From: Telmatospirillum sp.
Lineage (GTDB): Bacteria > Pseudomonadota > Alphaproteobacteria > CACIAM-22H2
Direction of reading: 5' to 3'
DNA: 64,000 nt
Assembly: GCA_020248985.1 (NCBI GenBank)
Contig: JADCGL010000012.1
Span: forward strand, 1-64,000
The notes under the pieces were generated by a model that worked only from the letters and a program-made list of their open reading frames with translations, made no database searches and was not told the DNA's origin. Below are positions 25,201-32,237 of this stretch, in pieces (positions within the stretch are counted from its first letter, which is position 1; each line of letters opens with the position of its first letter). The position numbers were made by a program, and so were the translations under genes.

Positions 25201-27713
25201 CATCGACCGCTGCCGTAACCGTGAACCTCGCCACCGGCGTCGGATCCGGCGGAGATGCGGCAAGCGACGTGCTTTCGGGGATCGAAAACGTCACGGGCTC
25301 GGCACTCGCCGACACGCTGACGGGCGATGCCAACGCCAACGTCATCGACGGCGGAACCGGCAACGATTCGCTGGCGGGCGGTGCGGGTGCCGACACGATC
25401 GTCGGCGGTACCGGCAACGACCAGATCAGCTATGCGGCTTCGACGGCCGGCGTATCGGTCAATCTCGCGACCGGCCTTGGCAGCGGCGGCGATGCGGCGG
25501 GCGACGTGCTGTCCGGTATCGAAACGATCGTCGGTTCGACGCTTGCCGACACGCTCACGGGCAGCAGCGGGGCCGATCGCCTCGACGGCAACACCGGCAA
25601 CGATTTCATCGCGGGCGGTGCGGGTGCCGACACGATCGTCGGCGGCACTGGCAACGACACGGCCGACTATTCGGCGTCGGCCGCCGCCGTTACCGTCAAC
25701 CTCACCACCGGTCTCGGCACCGGCGGCGATGCGCAAGGCGACGTGCTGTCGGGCATCGAGACGCTCGTCGGTTCGAGCTATGCCGATACGCTGACGGGCA
25801 GCACCAGTGCCGACCGCCTCGATGGCGGTGCGGGCGACGATCTCTTGCTCGGCGGTGCGGGTGCCGACACGATCGTCGGCGGTGCGGGCATCGATACGGC
25901 GAGCTATCAGACCTCGACCGCATCGGTCACGGCGAGCCTTGCGACCGGAGCCGGGACCCTCGGCGATGCCAATGGCGACGTCTATGTCGGCATCGAAAAT
26001 CTGACCGGCGGCAGCAATGCCGACACTTTGACGGGCGATGCCAATGCCAACGTGATCGACGGCGGTGCGGGCAACGACTCGCTGGCCGGCGGTGCGGGTG
26101 CCGACACGCTCATTGGTGGTGCGGGCAACGACCAGGTCAGCTACGCAACCTCGACGCAAGGCGTGTCGGTCAGTCTCGCGACGGGTCTCGGGTCCGGCGG
26201 CGACGCGGCGGGCGACGTGCTGTCCGGTATTGAAACGGTCGTGGGTTCGAGCCTTGCCGACACGCTGACGGGCAGCGGCCTCGCCGATCGCCTCGACGGC
26301 GGTGCGGGCGACGATATTCTGGTCGGCGGTTTGGGTTCGGACGCGCTGGTCGGCGGGACCGGCATCGACACGGCCGACTACAGCGCTTCCAGTGCGGCCG
26401 TAACGGTGAGCCTCACGGCGGGTACCGGTACGGGCGGTACCGCACAAGGCGACACGCTCGCCACGATCGAGAACGTCACGGGCTCGGCCCTTGCCGATAC
26501 GCTGACCGGCGACGGCAACGCCAACCTCCTCGACGGCGGCGACGGCAACGACACGCTGAGCGGCATGGCCGGCAACGACCGCTTGTTCGGCGGGGCGGGC
26601 AACGACACGCTGATCGGCGGCTCGGGCAGCGACACGCTGACGGGCGGTATTGGCACCGACACCGCGAGCTATTCGACCTCGACGGCGGCCGTCACCGCGA
26701 GCCTTGCAACGGGCCTCGGCACGGCGGGCGATGCGAACGGCGACGTGTTCGCCGAAATCGAAAATCTGACCGGCGGCAGCGGGGCCGACAATCTGACCGG
26801 CGACGGCAACGCCAACATCCTCGAAGGCCTCGCGGGCAACGACGTGCTGACCGGCGGGCTCGGCGACGACACGCTGATCGGCGGTGCAGGCGCCGACACG
26901 CTGGCGGGCGGTACCGGCATCGACACGGCAAGCTACGCGACCTCGACGACGGCCGTGACGGCTAGCCTTGCGACCGGCACCGGCACGGCGGGCGATGCGA
27001 GCGGCGACGTGCTGTCGGGCATCGAGAACCTGACCGGCGGTTCGGCCAACGACACGCTGACGGGCGACGGCAACGCCAACCTGCTCGCGGGCGGGGCCGG
27101 CAACGATTCGCTGACGGGCGGTGCCGGCGACGATACGCTGGTCGGCGGTGCGGGCAACGACACGCTGGTGGGCGGCACGGGCATCGACACGCTCGATTAC
27201 GGCACTTCCGGCGGCGGCGTGACTGTGAGTCTTGCCACGAACACCGCCTCGGGCAGCGATGCAACGGGCGACAGCATCAGCGGCTTCGAGAATGTCGCGG
27301 GCAGTGCAAACGCCGATACGCTGACGGGCGACGCGAATGCCAACACGCTCGACGGGCGGGCCGGCAACGACACGCTGGTCGGCGGGCTTGGCGACGACAC
27401 GCTCGCCGGCGGGGCGGGCAACGACCTCGTCCAGGGCGGCGACGGTTCCGACCTCGCCTATTTCGGCGTCGGCATGGGCAACGACATCGTGCAAGGCGGC
27501 TTCGGCGCCAGCTGGATCGACACGATCTCGATCCAGGGCGATCTCGGCGGGCCGGGTGCCGGCGGCTGGACCCTCGCCTTGAGCGACGGCACCGTTGTGA
27601 CCGATGCTTCGGCGCACGGCACGATCGCGCTCGGCCAAGACGTGTCGGGCACGGTCGTAATGTCCGACGGCAGCGAACTTACCTTCGAGGGCGTCGAACG
27701 CTTCCAGTGGTAG
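19248..27713 (+). CDS. Giant RTX-repeat exoprotein, type I secretion substrate
   Basis: About 2,821 residues. Residues 1-220 are a low-complexity Ala/Pro/Thr linker. About 225-480 hold two Ig/cadherin-like beta domains (for example ISGMPAGGSLSAGTDNGDG). About 500-2,730 form a continuous array of calcium-binding RTX nonapeptides (GGAGNDVLTGGGGADTLIGG type) spaced by beta-rich segments with IENVTGGS. The last ~90 residues are non-repetitive and acidic, ending FEGVERFQW, as expected for an uncleaved C-terminal secretion signal. There is no Sec or Tat signal. ATG 19248 is chosen. ATG 19236 and TTG 19209 are in frame. No enzyme domain is recognised. A surface, adhesion or biofilm role is inferred. 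Confidence 0.88.
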   Translation: MADPKSTIIADEALATAQSAGQAPALPPQPQATPAPPPASIIATDATGMGAVHYGTLMGDERSFAPAPPANDGPSIVASSIQITQATAPQGSTSDESAAANTTLATGERLATNLETSLQTAQTRGPTRDAESAARAGGPDATAAIPNADTPQVANAAQGAGPDTIAAPTLANAPTDAAARVATNPTAAANTRAAGETTAARPGSDAPAPAAAPARAEPLATDTTLAQPTETTAAPLDLEAAAPTLQLADAHGTEDMFVALDVQAALGDTDGSESLTVTISGMPAGGSLSAGTDNGDGSWTLAAGDLAGLNFVPPADGSGRYTLSVEARATETASGRVATQTGTLHVDIDSVADQPTGVSIAVQSAQGTDAIFVNGETGSVTVGVQFNDNDGSQTHNATVTVPDKLIVTDTAGGIWTPGTDGTGGTIDFSAIVGSDGRLDATFQVRAADTIPAAAVGGFVFAANSAEAGGASASASQTATASVSTGALAVDGTLGNDAFVDSVRSEAFDGGTGSDTVSYAATTSSVVVDLAAGTGNRGDSYANIENITGGSAADTLTGDAGANVLDGGAGNDVLTGGGGADTLIGGAGNDTASFADQTAALTANLATGATSTGATLSGIENVTGGSGADTLTGDASANVLDGGAGNDVLTGGGGADTLIGGAGNDTANFADQTAALTANLATGATSTGATLSGIENVTGGSGADTLTGDTNANVLSGGAGDDVLSGGGGADTLIGGSGIDTASFADQTAALTANLATGATSTGATLSSIENLTGGSNADTLTGDANANVLDGGAGDDLLTGGGGADTLVGGSGTDTASFADQTAALTANLATGTTSTGATLSGIENVMGGSGADTLTGDANANVLDGGAGNDELAGSGGADTLVGGSGIDTASFADATASLSANLATGATSTGATLSGIENVTGGSGADTLTGDTNANVLSGGAGDDMLTSGGGADTLIGGSGTDTASFADQTAALTANLATGATSTGATLSGIENLTGGSDADTLTGDANANVLDGGAGNDVLAGSGGADTLIGGSGIDTASFADATTGLSANLATGATSTGATLSGIENVTGGSGADTLTGDTNANVLSGGAGDDVLSGGGGADTLVGGSGIDTASFADQTTGLSANLTTGATSTGATLSGIENLTGGSGADALTGDANANILIGGAGADTLVGGAGIDTADYSASGAAVTVNVAAGTGSGGDAQGDTLNSIENVAGSAFADTLTGDANANMLSGGAGDDTLAGGAGADTLTGGSGTDTASYAASTTAVNANLATGTGTAGDAAGDVYSGIENLTGGTAADILTGDANANILSGGAGNDSLTGGGGDDLLAGGAGGDTLVGGMGIDTADYSASGAAVSVNLATGAVSGGDAASDVLSGIENVKGSTSADTLTGDANANVIDGGAGNDSLVGGAGADTIIGGAGSDQISYAASTAGVAVDLATGLGSGGDAAGDVLSGIETVVGSTLADTIKGSAGAERLDGGTGNDFIAGGAGADTLVGGTGIDTADYASSGAAVTVSLTSGTGSGGDAQGDTLATFENVTGSAFADTLTGDTAANVLDGGAGDDTLIGAAGADTLTGGAGIDTASYATSTASVTANLATGTGTVGDASGDVLSGIENLTGGTAADTLTGDANANVIDGGAGNDSLAGGAGADTLIGGTGTDQVSYASSTVGVSVNLATGLGIGGDAEGDVLSGIETVVGSSLADTLTGSTLADRLDGGSGNDLLVGGLGADSLVGGAGIDTVDYSASAAAVTVSLTAGTGTGGDAAGDTLATIENVTGSAFADQLTGDANANLLAGGEGNDTLIGAAGADTLTGGAGTDTASYATSTAAVTANLATGTGTLGDASGDLFSGIENLTGGSANDTLTGDANANVIDGGAGNDSLTGGAGADTIVGGAGSDLVDYSASTQGVAVNLATGVGSGGDAAGDVLSGIETVIGSEFADTLTGSTGADRLEGRGGGDMFIGGAGADTLVGGTGIDTADYSASTAAVTVNLATGVGSGGDAASDVLSGIENVTGSALADTLTGDANANVIDGGTGNDSLAGGAGADTIVGGTGNDQISYAASTAGVSVNLATGLGSGGDAAGDVLSGIETIVGSTLADTLTGSSGADRLDGNTGNDFIAGGAGADTIVGGTGNDTADYSASAAAVTVNLTTGLGTGGDAQGDVLSGIETLVGSSYADTLTGSTSADRLDGGAGDDLLLGGAGADTIVGGAGIDTASYQTSTASVTASLATGAGTLGDANGDVYVGIENLTGGSNADTLTGDANANVIDGGAGNDSLAGGAGADTLIGGAGNDQVSYATSTQGVSVSLATGLGSGGDAAGDVLSGIETVVGSSLADTLTGSGLADRLDGGAGDDILVGGLGSDALVGGTGIDTADYSASSAAVTVSLTAGTGTGGTAQGDTLATIENVTGSALADTLTGDGNANLLDGGDGNDTLSGMAGNDRLFGGAGNDTLIGGSGSDTLTGGIGTDTASYSTSTAAVTASLATGLGTAGDANGDVFAEIENLTGGSGADNLTGDGNANILEGLAGNDVLTGGLGDDTLIGGAGADTLAGGTGIDTASYATSTTAVTASLATGTGTAGDASGDVLSGIENLTGGSANDTLTGDGNANLLAGGAGNDSLTGGAGDDTLVGGAGNDTLVGGTGIDTLDYGTSGGGVTVSLATNTASGSDATGDSISGFENVAGSANADTLTGDANANTLDGRAGNDTLVGGLGDDTLAGGAGNDLVQGGDGSDLAYFGVGMGNDIVQGGFGASWIDTISIQGDLGGPGAGGWTLALSDGTVVTDASAHGTIALGQDVSGTVVMSDGSELTFEGVERFQW
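20916..22715 (+). repeat. Eight exact-length 225-bp tandem units in the RTX gene
   Basis: Units start at GGCGAC at 20916, 21141, 21366, 21591 and on to 22491, eight times 225 bp (75 residues) with no indel. Each encodes NVLDGG or NVLSGG, two to three RTX nonapeptides, then ADQTAALTANLATG and LSGIENVTGGS. Nucleotide differences are scattered, mostly synonymous or conservative. This suggests recent duplication and gene conversion. Confidence 0.9.
23280..26360 (+). repeat. Thirteen exact-length 237-bp units in the RTX gene
   Basis: The Gly codon before I/S/T/N-D recurs at 23280, 23517, 23754, 23991 and on to 26361, exactly 237 bp (79 residues) apart. Sequence types alternate (DQISYAAST, DTADYASSG and DTASYATST classes) as triplets of about 711 bp in the first half. 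Before it lie one 237-bp and one 264-bp unit (22779-23279). After it lie units of 291, 264 and 264 bp. Confidence 0.88.
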
Positions 27714-27726
27714 CCGTACCTCGGCT

Positions 27727-28056
27727 CTATTGCAGGGCCGAGTAGGCTGTCGGCGACAGAATCGAATTTTCGACGCGCGCCACGATCGGTCCGTCTTTTT
27801 CCGATTCCGTGCGCGCGGCAATCCACGCCGGGTCTGCCGCAAACGCGTTCCAGACGCGCTCGCGTTCGGCCAAGCTCTCCCAAGCCAGCAGATAGGTGAG
27901 CTTGGCGTTGCAGTTGTCGCCGATGTAGTCGGTGAAGAAGCCGGTCTGGCGGATGCCGTGCTTTTCCCACAGCTTGAGCGTTACGTTGGCAAAGCGCGCA
28001 TGGAGGGCCGGAAGGCGCCCGGGCACGCAATGGTAGATGCGCAATTCGTAGATCAT
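27727..28056 (-). CDS. NIPSNAP family protein
   Basis: 109 residues forming one ferredoxin-like alpha/beta domain of the NIPSNAP family. The opening MIYELRIYHCVPGRLPAL and the later LTYLLAWESLAERERVWNAF are the family's hallmark strands and helix. Such proteins are small, cytosolic, probably dimeric and often linked to catabolic operons, with no settled reaction. It ends 13 bp from the RTX stop (convergent) and is divergent from the GntR gene, so it may share that regulator. A good ribosome site (GGAGGAG) precedes the ATG. Confidence 0.85.
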   Translation of the reverse strand: MIYELRIYHCVPGRLPALHARFANVTLKLWEKHGIRQTGFFTDYIGDNCNAKLTYLLAWESLAERERVWNAFAADPAWIAARTESEKDGPIVARVENSILSPTAYSALQ

Positions 28057-28132
28057 GTCGGCTCTCCTCCTTTGCCCGCGTTGCTGCCGGGCTTCATAGG
28101 CGCCAAGTCAAGCCGACGGCAGCGCCAAAAGC

Positions 28133-28162
28133 GAGCCAATTCCGTTTGCGCGAAATTGGCTC
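28133..28162. promoter_or_regulatory. Long palindrome at the GntR gene start, probable operator
   Basis: Arms GAGCCAATT (28133-28141) and AATTGGCTC (28154-28162) are perfectly complementary, with a 12-bp spacer. The right arm ends one base before the chosen start of the GntR gene and 13 bases before its second ATG. Autoregulation, plus control of the divergent NIPSNAP gene, is a natural reading. Confidence 0.5.
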
Positions 28163-28163
28163 T

Positions 28164-28931
28164 ATGGTTCGCACGATGGATGCCGAGACCGATGCAACCG
28201 GCCAGATGCCGCTGTACCAGCGCCTGCTCGCGTCGCTGCGCGAAAAGATCCGCCGCGCCGAGTGGCCGGTGGGTGCGAACCTGCCGACCGAAGCCGAACT
28301 CTCCGAACAATACGGCGTGAGCCGCATCACGGTACGCCATGCGCTGCAGCTCCTTGAGCAGGACGGGCTGATCCGCAAAGCGCGCGCAAGGCGCACCGAA
28401 GTGGTTTCCGCCGGGCCCGCCCTGCGCCTCGGCTTTGCGGTCGAATCGCTGGGCGACATCGTGGCGATGGTGGCCAATGCCGTGCTGGCGATCGAAAGCT
28501 ACGCGCGCGAACGCCAGCCCGATGCGGCCGCGATCCTCGGCGAAACGCCGCAGACGCGGCTCTATTGCCTGCGCAGCGTACTCAAACGCCAGGGACGCGC
28601 CTATGCGCGCTCGACGATCTATTTTCCGCCCGCGATCGGCAAGCGCCTGCGCAAGGCCGATTTCGACGACCCGGTCGTCTTTCGCGTGCTGCAGCGCCGC
28701 TTGGCGATCGAGATCGGCGACGTCACGCATTCGATCTGGGCGGACGGTGCGAACGAGTCCGACGTGCTGCGCCTGGGCTGCAGCCTCGGCACGCCGCTGC
28801 TGGCGACATTGCTGCGCTATTGCGACACAAGCGGCAGGCCGCTCGAGGCTGCCTATACGCGCGCCCTTGCGAGCGACGCGCGCGTTGCCTATCGCTTCGG
28901 CCAGAACCAGCATCCGCAATCCGGGTCTTGA
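28164..28931 (+). CDS. GntR family regulator, HutC/UTRA subfamily
   Basis: 255 residues. The N-terminal winged helix-turn-helix contains PLYQRLLASLREKI and LPTEAELSEQYGVSRITVRH, followed by LEQDGLIRK, typical of GntR. The C-terminal ~150 residues fit a UTRA ligand domain (YARSTIYFPP, PLLATLLRYCDTSGRPLE). It is probably the local repressor of the following SDR-to-dehydratase operon, released by a pathway metabolite. The start is ATG 28164. ATG 28176 is also plausible and would leave the upstream palindrome wholly non-coding with room for a ribosome site. Confidence 0.87.
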   Translation: MVRTMDAETDATGQMPLYQRLLASLREKIRRAEWPVGANLPTEAELSEQYGVSRITVRHALQLLEQDGLIRKARARRTEVVSAGPALRLGFAVESLGDIVAMVANAVLAIESYARERQPDAAAILGETPQTRLYCLRSVLKRQGRAYARSTIYFPPAIGKRLRKADFDDPVVFRVLQRRLAIEIGDVTHSIWADGANESDVLRLGCSLGTPLLATLLRYCDTSGRPLEAAYTRALASDARVAYRFGQNQHPQSGS

Positions 28932-28950
28932 CAAAAACCGGTCGGTCGAG

Positions 28951-28962
28951 TTGTCATAACAA
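28951..28962. promoter_or_regulatory. Operator-like element before the SDR operon
   Basis: TTGT-CATA-ACAA resembles operators of GntR-type regulators. TTGACA at 28928-28933 could be a -35 element, and its TGACAA is mirrored by TTGTCA at 28951-28956. No good -10 is seen at 17 bp. The element is 55 bp before the SDR start. Confidence 0.3.
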
Positions 28963-29016
28963 TGGGAGACCCGATCGGTTCGCCGACGGGACACACGAGC
29001 GCTTCGGAGAAAGCGC

Positions 29017-29814
29017 ATGAAATGCGATCTAAGCGGACGCACGGCCCTCGTGACCGGTGCGGCGCAAGGTATCGGTCGGGCCATTGCGCACGCTTTTGCG
29101 GCCAATGGGGCGCGGGTCGTGTTCAGCGACCGCGACGAAGCGGGCGCGCGCCAGGCGGCCGCAGACGCACAAGCCCACACCGCCGGCCATCTCGTCTACG
29201 CGCTCGACGTATCCGACCGTGCCGCGATCGCGCGCGTGGCAGCTGAAGCGTTGAAGGCCACGGGCGGCATCGACATTCTCGTCAACAATGCTGGCATTGG
29301 CGTGAAAGCCGCCGACCGCAAGACGGTCGAGAATTTCCCCATCGCGGCTTGGGACGAGATGCTGGCGATCGATCTTACCGGCGTGTTCCTGATGTCGCAG
29401 GCGATCGTGCCGTCGATGCGCGCGGCCAAGTTCGGCCGCATCGTCAACATTGCCTCGGTGCTGGGCCTCGTGCCGATGCGCCTGCAGAGCTCCTACGTTG
29501 CCGCCAAAGCGGGCGTGGTCAATCTCACGCGCTCGATGGCGCTCGAGCTTGCGGGCGACGGCATTCTCGTCAATGCGATCGCACCCGGTTCGACCGCGAC
29601 GACGGGCTGGCGCAACTGGATCCACAATGCCACCAGTGCCGAGCTCGATCTGCATGCGCGTCTGCTCTCGCACATTCCGCTCGGCCGCCCCGCCGAGCCC
29701 GAGGAGATCGCGCGCGGTGCCCTCTTCCTCGGCGCACCCGACAACACTTACGTGACCGGCCATGTTCTGGCGATCGACGGCGGTTGGACCGCCGGCTTTG
29801 CAAGGGATTTTTGA
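29017..29814 (+). CDS. SDR family NAD(P)-dependent oxidoreductase
   Basis: 265-residue classical short-chain dehydrogenase. Cofactor motif TGAAQGIG (about 14-21), structural NNAG, catalytic Ser in NIASVLG and YVAAK (Tyr and Lys) are all present. The acidic FSDRDE after strand 2 suggests NAD rather than NADP. A GGAGA ribosome site precedes ATG 29017. It is first in an operon followed, three bases after its stop, by the E1 fusion gene. The context suggests oxidation of a hydroxyl of a sugar acid or of its 2-keto-3-deoxy product. The exact substrate cannot be told. Confidence 0.88.
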   Translation: MKCDLSGRTALVTGAAQGIGRAIAHAFAANGARVVFSDRDEAGARQAAADAQAHTAGHLVYALDVSDRAAIARVAAEALKATGGIDILVNNAGIGVKAADRKTVENFPIAAWDEMLAIDLTGVFLMSQAIVPSMRAAKFGRIVNIASVLGLVPMRLQSSYVAAKAGVVNLTRSMALELAGDGILVNAIAPGSTATTGWRNWIHNATSAELDLHARLLSHIPLGRPAEPEEIARGALFLGAPDNTYVTGHVLAIDGGWTAGFARDF

Positions 29815-29817
29815 GCC

Positions 29818-32229
29818 ATGCCGCAAGCCCTGCCAGCGACCCCGCGCCCCGAACTCGCCGCCAAAGCGTCGAACCGCCTGCCGCTGCCCGAAGGGCTCGA
29901 CGCCAATGCGATGATCGAGCTCTACCGGCAGATGGTGCTGCTGCGCAAATTCGAGTTGGCGGCCCAGGTCGCGTGCCGCGCGGGCGAAACGCCGGGTTTC
30001 CTGCATCTCTATATCGGCGAGGAAGCGACGGCCGTCGGTATTTGCGCGCATCTCGAGCCGACCGACTGGATCACGTCTACGCATCGCGGCCATGGCCATG
30101 CGCTCGCCAAAGGCATGGATCCGAAAATCCTGATGGCCGAACTCTACGGCAAGCGCGACGGCTGCTGCGGCGGGCGCGGCGGCACCATGCATCTCTACGA
30201 CCCGTCGGTCGGGCTTTTCGGCACCAACGGCTTGGTCGGCGGCGGCCTGCCCTCGGCGGTCGGGGCTGCCTTCAGTGCGCGCCATCGCCGCACGCGGGGC
30301 GTTGCGGTCGCCTTTTTCGGCGACGGTGCGACGAGCCATGCGGCCTTCCACGAAGCGATCAATCTTGCCGGTGCGTTCGACGCGCCGGCGGTGTTCGTGT
30401 GCGAGAACAATCTCTATGCGACCGCGACGGCACTCAGCGCCGTCACCAAAAATCCTGAGATCGCCACACGCGCGGCCGCCTACGGCATTCCCGGCATTGC
30501 AGTCGACGGCAACGACGTGGTTGCCGTGTGGCAGGCCGCCAACCAAGCGATCGAACGCGCGCGCGCCGGCGGCGGGCCGACGCTGATCGAGGCCAAGACC
30601 TATCGCACCGTCGGCCACCACGAGGGCGATCCCTTGACCGGCACGTATCGAACGCAGCGCGAGGTCGATGAATGGACCGAACGGTGCCCGGTCAAAAACT
30701 TCCGCCGCCGCATCGTCGAGGACTACGCGATCGTCACCGGCCGCACGCTCGACCAGATCGACGAGAAGATCGACCGCGACGTCGAAGCCGCGATCGAATT
30801 TGCGCGCCGCTCGGCCGAACCCGATCCCGCGACCGTGTTTCTCCACGCCTTTGCGGATCCGATCAATCCGGCGGTGGCAAGTGTCGCGCGCGCACCCGGC
30901 GAGACGGTCGAGACCGGCTGGCTCGATGCGGTGCGTGACGGCATTGCCGAAGAGATGCGCCGCAACCGCAACATCGTCTATTTCGGCGAAGGGACCGGCG
31001 AGCGCGGCGGCACTTTCGCGCACACCAAGAATCTGTGGCAGGAATTCGGTGCCGGCCGCATGGTCGATACGCCGATCTCCGAGCTTGGCTTCACCGGTGC
31101 GGCGTTGGGCGCTTCGGCCACCGGTGTTCGCACCATCGCCGATTTGATGTTCGCGGATTTTCTGTTCGAAGCGGCGGGCCAGATCGCGCTTCAGGCCGCC
31201 AAATTGCGCTACATGTCGAACGGCATGGTCCACGCACCGATGGTCGTGCGCGTGGGCTCGGGTGCGGTGCGCTCGGCGGGCCCGCACCATAGCGGCACCT
31301 ACCATCCGGCCTGGGCGCATATACCGGGCCTGATCGTGTGCCTGCCTTCCACGCCCGCCGATGCCAAAGGCCTGATGAAAACAGCCCTCAATGCCGGCGA
31401 CCCGGTGCTGATGCTCGAAACCAAAGCGCTGTTCGCGAGCAAAGGCCCGGTGCCGAAGGGCGAGCATTACGTGCCGTTCGGCCTCGCGCGTATTGCGCGC
31501 GAAGGCAGCGACATCACGGTTGCGAGTGCAGGCCAGCTCGTGCATCGCGCCCTCGAAGCCGCCGAGATTCTGGCGGCCGAAGGGATCTCAGTCGAGATCG
31601 TCGACCTGCGCACGATCCAGCCGCTCGACGTCGATACGGTCGCCGCCAGCGTGCGCAAGACGCATCGGCTGCTGGTCGTGGACGAAGCCTATGCGATGTT
31701 CGGCGTCGGTGCCGAGCTTGCGCAGTCGATCAACGAGCTTGCCTTCGACTCGCTCGACGGGCCCGTCGCGCGTTTGCATACCGAGCCTGTGCCGCACCCG
31801 TTTGCGCCCGCCCTCGAGCGCGCGATGCTGGTCGGCACCGAGGCGATCGTTGCCGCCATCCGTCGCACGATCGCGGGCCACGCCGATCCCATTCGCCGCC
31901 ACGGCCGCGGCGGCGTCGGCCTCGCCGCACCAATCGAGCGGCCGGTCGCGGCCGCGAAGCCGACTGCACCTGCCGTCGCACCGGAAACGAAAATCGACGG
32001 CACGCCGGTCAAGATGCCGTTCGGCGATCTCACCGTCAGCGAAGGGCGCTTGGTGCGCTGGCTGATCCAGCCGGGCGAAAAAGTCGCCGCCAATGCCGTG
32101 ATCGCAGAAGTCGAGACCGACAAAGCCGTCGTCGAAATCGAAGCGCCCACCGCCGGCACGATGGGGCCGCATCTCGCGCATGCGGGCGACGTCGTCAAAA
32201 TGGGCCAAACCATCGCGGCGATCGGATAG
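29818..32229 (+). CDS. Single-chain 2-oxoacid/acetoin-type dehydrogenase: E1alpha, E1beta and lipoyl domain
   Basis: 803 residues. About 25-345 is E1alpha, with the ThDP motif GDGATSHAAFHEA ending at NN in VFVCENN. GHHEGDP plus YR resembles AcoA of acetoin dehydrogenase. About 365-690 is E1beta (DTPISELGFTGAALG, MFADF, AHIPGLIVCLPSTP). After an Ala/Pro linker, about 725-803 is a lipoyl domain with the lipoyl-lysine in VETDKAVVEIEAP. The normal order has E1 as separate subunits and the lipoyl domain on E2. Here all three are fused, and no E2 core or E3 gene is nearby. It should decarboxylate or cleave a 2-oxo or diketo intermediate. Acyl acceptor unknown. Confidence 0.88.
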   Translation: MPQALPATPRPELAAKASNRLPLPEGLDANAMIELYRQMVLLRKFELAAQVACRAGETPGFLHLYIGEEATAVGICAHLEPTDWITSTHRGHGHALAKGMDPKILMAELYGKRDGCCGGRGGTMHLYDPSVGLFGTNGLVGGGLPSAVGAAFSARHRRTRGVAVAFFGDGATSHAAFHEAINLAGAFDAPAVFVCENNLYATATALSAVTKNPEIATRAAAYGIPGIAVDGNDVVAVWQAANQAIERARAGGGPTLIEAKTYRTVGHHEGDPLTGTYRTQREVDEWTERCPVKNFRRRIVEDYAIVTGRTLDQIDEKIDRDVEAAIEFARRSAEPDPATVFLHAFADPINPAVASVARAPGETVETGWLDAVRDGIAEEMRRNRNIVYFGEGTGERGGTFAHTKNLWQEFGAGRMVDTPISELGFTGAALGASATGVRTIADLMFADFLFEAAGQIALQAAKLRYMSNGMVHAPMVVRVGSGAVRSAGPHHSGTYHPAWAHIPGLIVCLPSTPADAKGLMKTALNAGDPVLMLETKALFASKGPVPKGEHYVPFGLARIAREGSDITVASAGQLVHRALEAAEILAAEGISVEIVDLRTIQPLDVDTVAASVRKTHRLLVVDEAYAMFGVGAELAQSINELAFDSLDGPVARLHTEPVPHPFAPALERAMLVGTEAIVAAIRRTIAGHADPIRRHGRGGVGLAAPIERPVAAAKPTAPAVAPETKIDGTPVKMPFGDLTVSEGRLVRWLIQPGEKVAANAVIAEVETDKAVVEIEAPTAGTMGPHLAHAGDVVKMGQTIAAIG

Positions 32230-32237
32230 AGGCAATC

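Noticed and set aside
20916..27179. Regular repeats as a CRISPR array
   Set aside because: Units are 225-291 bp, coding and in frame. There are no short direct repeats with unique spacers and no cas genes in the window.
24213..27842. 1,209-codon open frame on the minus strand across the RTX gene
   Set aside because: It is antisense to a clear RTX array. Its length comes from the repeat's lack of antisense stops in high-GC code. It has no ribosome site and only low-complexity charged sequence.
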